Origin: Pedobacter sp. L105 | GTDB taxonomy: Bacteria > Bacteroidota > Bacteroidia > Sphingobacteriales > Sphingobacteriaceae | Direction of reading: 5' to 3' | Length of the DNA stretch: 64,000 nt | NCBI RefSeq assembly: GCF_009765875.1 | Contig: NZ_LMUP01000005.1 | Span: forward strand, 1 to 64,000 | Shown: in pieces, positions 61,912 to 64,000 of the stretch | Position numbering within the stretch: the stretch's first letter is position 1 | Layout of the letters: each line of letters opens with the position of its first letter | Made by a program: the position numbers and the translations under genes | Notes under the pieces: generated by a model | What the model saw: only the letters and a program-made list of their open reading frames with translations | What the model was told of the DNA's origin: nothing | Databases searched by the model: none

Positions 61912-64000
61912 TCACTTCACCAATTTCTCTGCCCTGAAAAGATTATCTGCAGCCTGAAGGATCTTCGCTTTCAGCTTAGGGTTATAACCGGGATGATGTT
62001 CCAGGAAACCACGCACAATAGAGGCAGCAGCAGCACTCTGATAAGGCCCTATACTGGCCTGCAGCCAGGATTGCGGGAAGAAAATATCACCCGTAGACTG
62101 TATTTCTCCAAGCAGATCTAAACTTTGCTGTAAATAATTAATACCTGAAGCCTGTCTGAGCGGATGATGCAGATAATATAAAGCAGCCAGTACATTAGCC
62201 TCTTTGCCTCTGTTAGACAATAACTTCAAGCTTTGAAAGAAATCATCACGTTTTCGCTGATCAGGAGAAACAGCAGGCATAATAAATTCAAACCTCTTTT
62301 TACGATCGGGGTTAGTGATGCGTCCATCCTGAACTTTTAATATATCAGGATCGGCATCATTTCTCAGCACGAGGGAAAGTGCCAGACCCGTATAATCATC
62401 TTCTGAAAGACTGATACCGACCGGTGCCTGCTGGTTTTTCCATACCTGATATAACCTGTTGCGGGCAATGGAGCTCAAAAAAACATCCTGATATGCTTTA
62501 AACAGCAGTTTTTTGTTATTTGCGCTTTGCTGGTGGAGCATAGCGGTCCAGATTTGATCTTCCAGCATAGCTGATGAACGCTGCCTGTCCTGCGGACTGC
62601 TGAATTGCCAGTAAATGCTGCTGATATAATTGGTGAGCAGTTTAACATTCAGCTCTTCCTGTTCTTTTTCCAGCCCCTGACCAAAAAGCGATAATAAAAC
62701 CGATGGTTTAACTACCTGGCCACTTAGCATTTGCTCATAAAGGGCTATGTAGGCAGATGCCCGGTGTAAAGGTTTTTCAAGCGTAAACAACGACTGAGGC
62801 AGTGCAGGATCAACAGGCCATAAGCCGTAACCATCACCAGCGGAATTAAATAATATCAACTGTGGTTTGTCTAGTCCTTTTGCAGCACTGAGTTCCAGTT
62901 GTTCTCCCGTTAAGCTGACAGGTAATACTTTAACCGATCCGGGGTAAAAAAGACTGATCTCAAAAGTTTGAGGCCAAACCCTTTTTTTACCATATTCAGA
63001 TTGCTGATTAAGCAAAAAGCTATTGATCTTCCCGTTTTTGTAGCTAATGGTATAACTGATCACAGGGCGTCCGCTTTCATTTACCCAAACTTTATTCCAT
63101 TTCTCCAGGTCGGCAGGCGTGTAACGATCCAGGATCTGGATCAGATCTGGCCACGAAGCATTACTGTTGGCAAATTTATGCAGGTATTCCCTTACCCCTT
63201 TTTGAAAAGACTCTTTGCCCATCAGGCTCTCCAATTGCTGCATCATAATAGGTGCTTTATGATAAATGATATTGCCATAAAGACTACCTGCATCTTTGAG
63301 GTTATCTAAGGGCTGACGAATAGGATTAGCACCCGTGGTGCGATCTACTGCGTAAGCAGATGTAAAGTGATCGATCAGGAATTTGAGGTCATAATTGTCT
63401 TTTCCACCAGATTCTTCCGAACTTTTATCGGCCATAAAATTGGCAAACACTTCTTTCATCCACACATCAGAAAACCAGTCCATCGTCACCATATCGCCAA
63501 ACCACATATGTGCAGTTTCATGGGCAATTACATTACTTCTGGCATTGAGCTGATCTTTTGTCGCGCCCGCATCCAGGAATAAGGCCCCGGCTTTGTATTG
63601 AATATTACCAGGATGTTCCATGCCGCCAAATTGGAAGTCAGGGATAGCCACAAAGCCGAATTTCTGAAAAGGGTAAGGAATGCCTGTCCAGTCCTCATAA
63701 TACTTTAGCGCAGCAGAATGGGCAGCAAAGATTACAGGCACGCTCAGGCCAATTTTAGCTTTATCTGTTTCACGGTAAAGGAAATCTGCATTTTGACCAT
63801 CTAAAATACCGCTAACACGCTGAAAATTACCGGCAGCGAAAGCAAAAAGATAAGTACTCAATAAATTAGAAGGCTGATAATGATATGTTTTACGGCTTTG
63901 TTGCAATACTGAATCCTTAAGCTGCGCATTGGCTATAGCTTTCCAGGATTGTGGAATATGCAGGGTAAGGGTATAGGTGGCTTTGAGATCCGGCTGATCG
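61912..64000 (-). CDS. M1 family aminopeptidase (N-terminal part beyond window)
   Basis: About 696 residues of a gluzincin aminopeptidase are visible; the frame stays open to base 64000, so the start is outside the window, and the TTG at 63906 is internal. The piece at the right edge (YTLTLHIPQSWKAIANA) belongs to the N-terminal beta-sandwich. Then come the substrate-binding GGMEHPG, the zinc motif HETAHMWFGDMVTMDWFSDVWMKE (HExxH-x18-E) and the C-terminal helical domain with repeated armadillo-like helices. It is likely to be exported and to remove N-terminal residues from peptides. Confidence 0.92.
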   Translation of the reverse strand, partial: DQPDLKATYTLTLHIPQSWKAIANAQLKDSVLQQSRKTYHYQPSNLLSTYLFAFAAGNFQRVSGILDGQNADFLYRETDKAKIGLSVPVIFAAHSAALKYYEDWTGIPYPFQKFGFVAIPDFQFGGMEHPGNIQYKAGALFLDAGATKDQLNARSNVIAHETAHMWFGDMVTMDWFSDVWMKEVFANFMADKSSEESGGKDNYDLKFLIDHFTSAYAVDRTTGANPIRQPLDNLKDAGSLYGNIIYHKAPIMMQQLESLMGKESFQKGVREYLHKFANSNASWPDLIQILDRYTPADLEKWNKVWVNESGRPVISYTISYKNGKINSFLLNQQSEYGKKRVWPQTFEISLFYPGSVKVLPVSLTGEQLELSAAKGLDKPQLILFNSAGDGYGLWPVDPALPQSLFTLEKPLHRASAYIALYEQMLSGQVVKPSVLLSLFGQGLEKEQEELNVKLLTNYISSIYWQFSSPQDRQRSSAMLEDQIWTAMLHQQSANNKKLLFKAYQDVFLSSIARNRLYQVWKNQQAPVGISLSEDDYTGLALSLVLRNDADPDILKVQDGRITNPDRKKRFEFIMPAVSPDQRKRDDFFQSLKLLSNRGKEANVLAALYYLHHPLRQASGINYLQQSLDLLGEIQSTGDIFFPQSWLQASIGPYQSAAAASIVRGFLEHHPGYNPKLKAKILQAADNLFRAEKLVK

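Overview
The window comes from the chromosome of a Bacteroidota bacterium, most likely Sphingobacteriaceae and Pedobacter-like. Supporting marks are SusC/SusD pairs with ECF sigma and FecR regulation, GH78/GH97/GH109-type carbohydrate enzymes, a DUF5686 protein, low GC, and weak Shine-Dalgarno signals. No rRNA, tRNA or CRISPR array was seen.

Region 1 (1-39.3 kb) is accessory. It opens with the end of an IS21-type element (istB). The rest mixes two layers. Layer A is a scattered family of small (about 85-90 aa) cytosolic-looking proteins: starts at 833(-), 1210(-), 2269(+), 4061(+), 26655(-), 34744(+), plus a distant member at 27016(+). Each sits behind a near-identical ~80-nt leader. Among them lie about a dozen soluble glycosyltransferases (GT2, GT4, GT8-like, DUF616-like, HTKG-type) and two paralogous methyltransferases. 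Many of these genes have a 14-bp palindrome-like site (consensus about GGGWCAWWTGWCCC) 50-130 nt upstream. In one operon (2190-3878) a small protein is followed 6 nt later by two translationally coupled glycosyltransferases. Layer B is nutrient-acquisition loci: an ECF sigma/FecR/SusC/SusD system with two DUF3738-like proteins and a subtilase (4.4-19.4 kb, its sigma gene separated from FecR by a glycosyltransferase block), a GH78 rhamnosidase, an MGH1-like hydrolase, a GH97 enzyme and a GH109-like oxidoreductase-fold enzyme. A decayed stretch with broken reading frames lies at 33.3-34.4 kb.

Region 2 (39.3-64 kb) looks like ordinary chromosome: DinB protein, orphan FecR-type N-terminal domain, WYL regulator, DctA-type transporter, DUF1269 and DUF92 proteins, an outer-membrane barrel, a DUF5686 protein, AraC regulator, a TolC/RND/MFP efflux operon, a methyltransferase, a UbiA-like membrane protein, a 3-hydroxyisobutyrate dehydrogenase-like enzyme, an Xre-RES toxin-antitoxin pair with a perfect palindromic operator, and an M1 aminopeptidase cut by the right edge.

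The most interesting candidate is the small-protein plus glycosyltransferase/methyltransferase network with its shared leader and palindromic sites. It looks like one regulon spread over 35 kb. Its function is not known from the sequence. A protein- or peptide-modification role is inference from gene order and from the absence of polysaccharide export genes.
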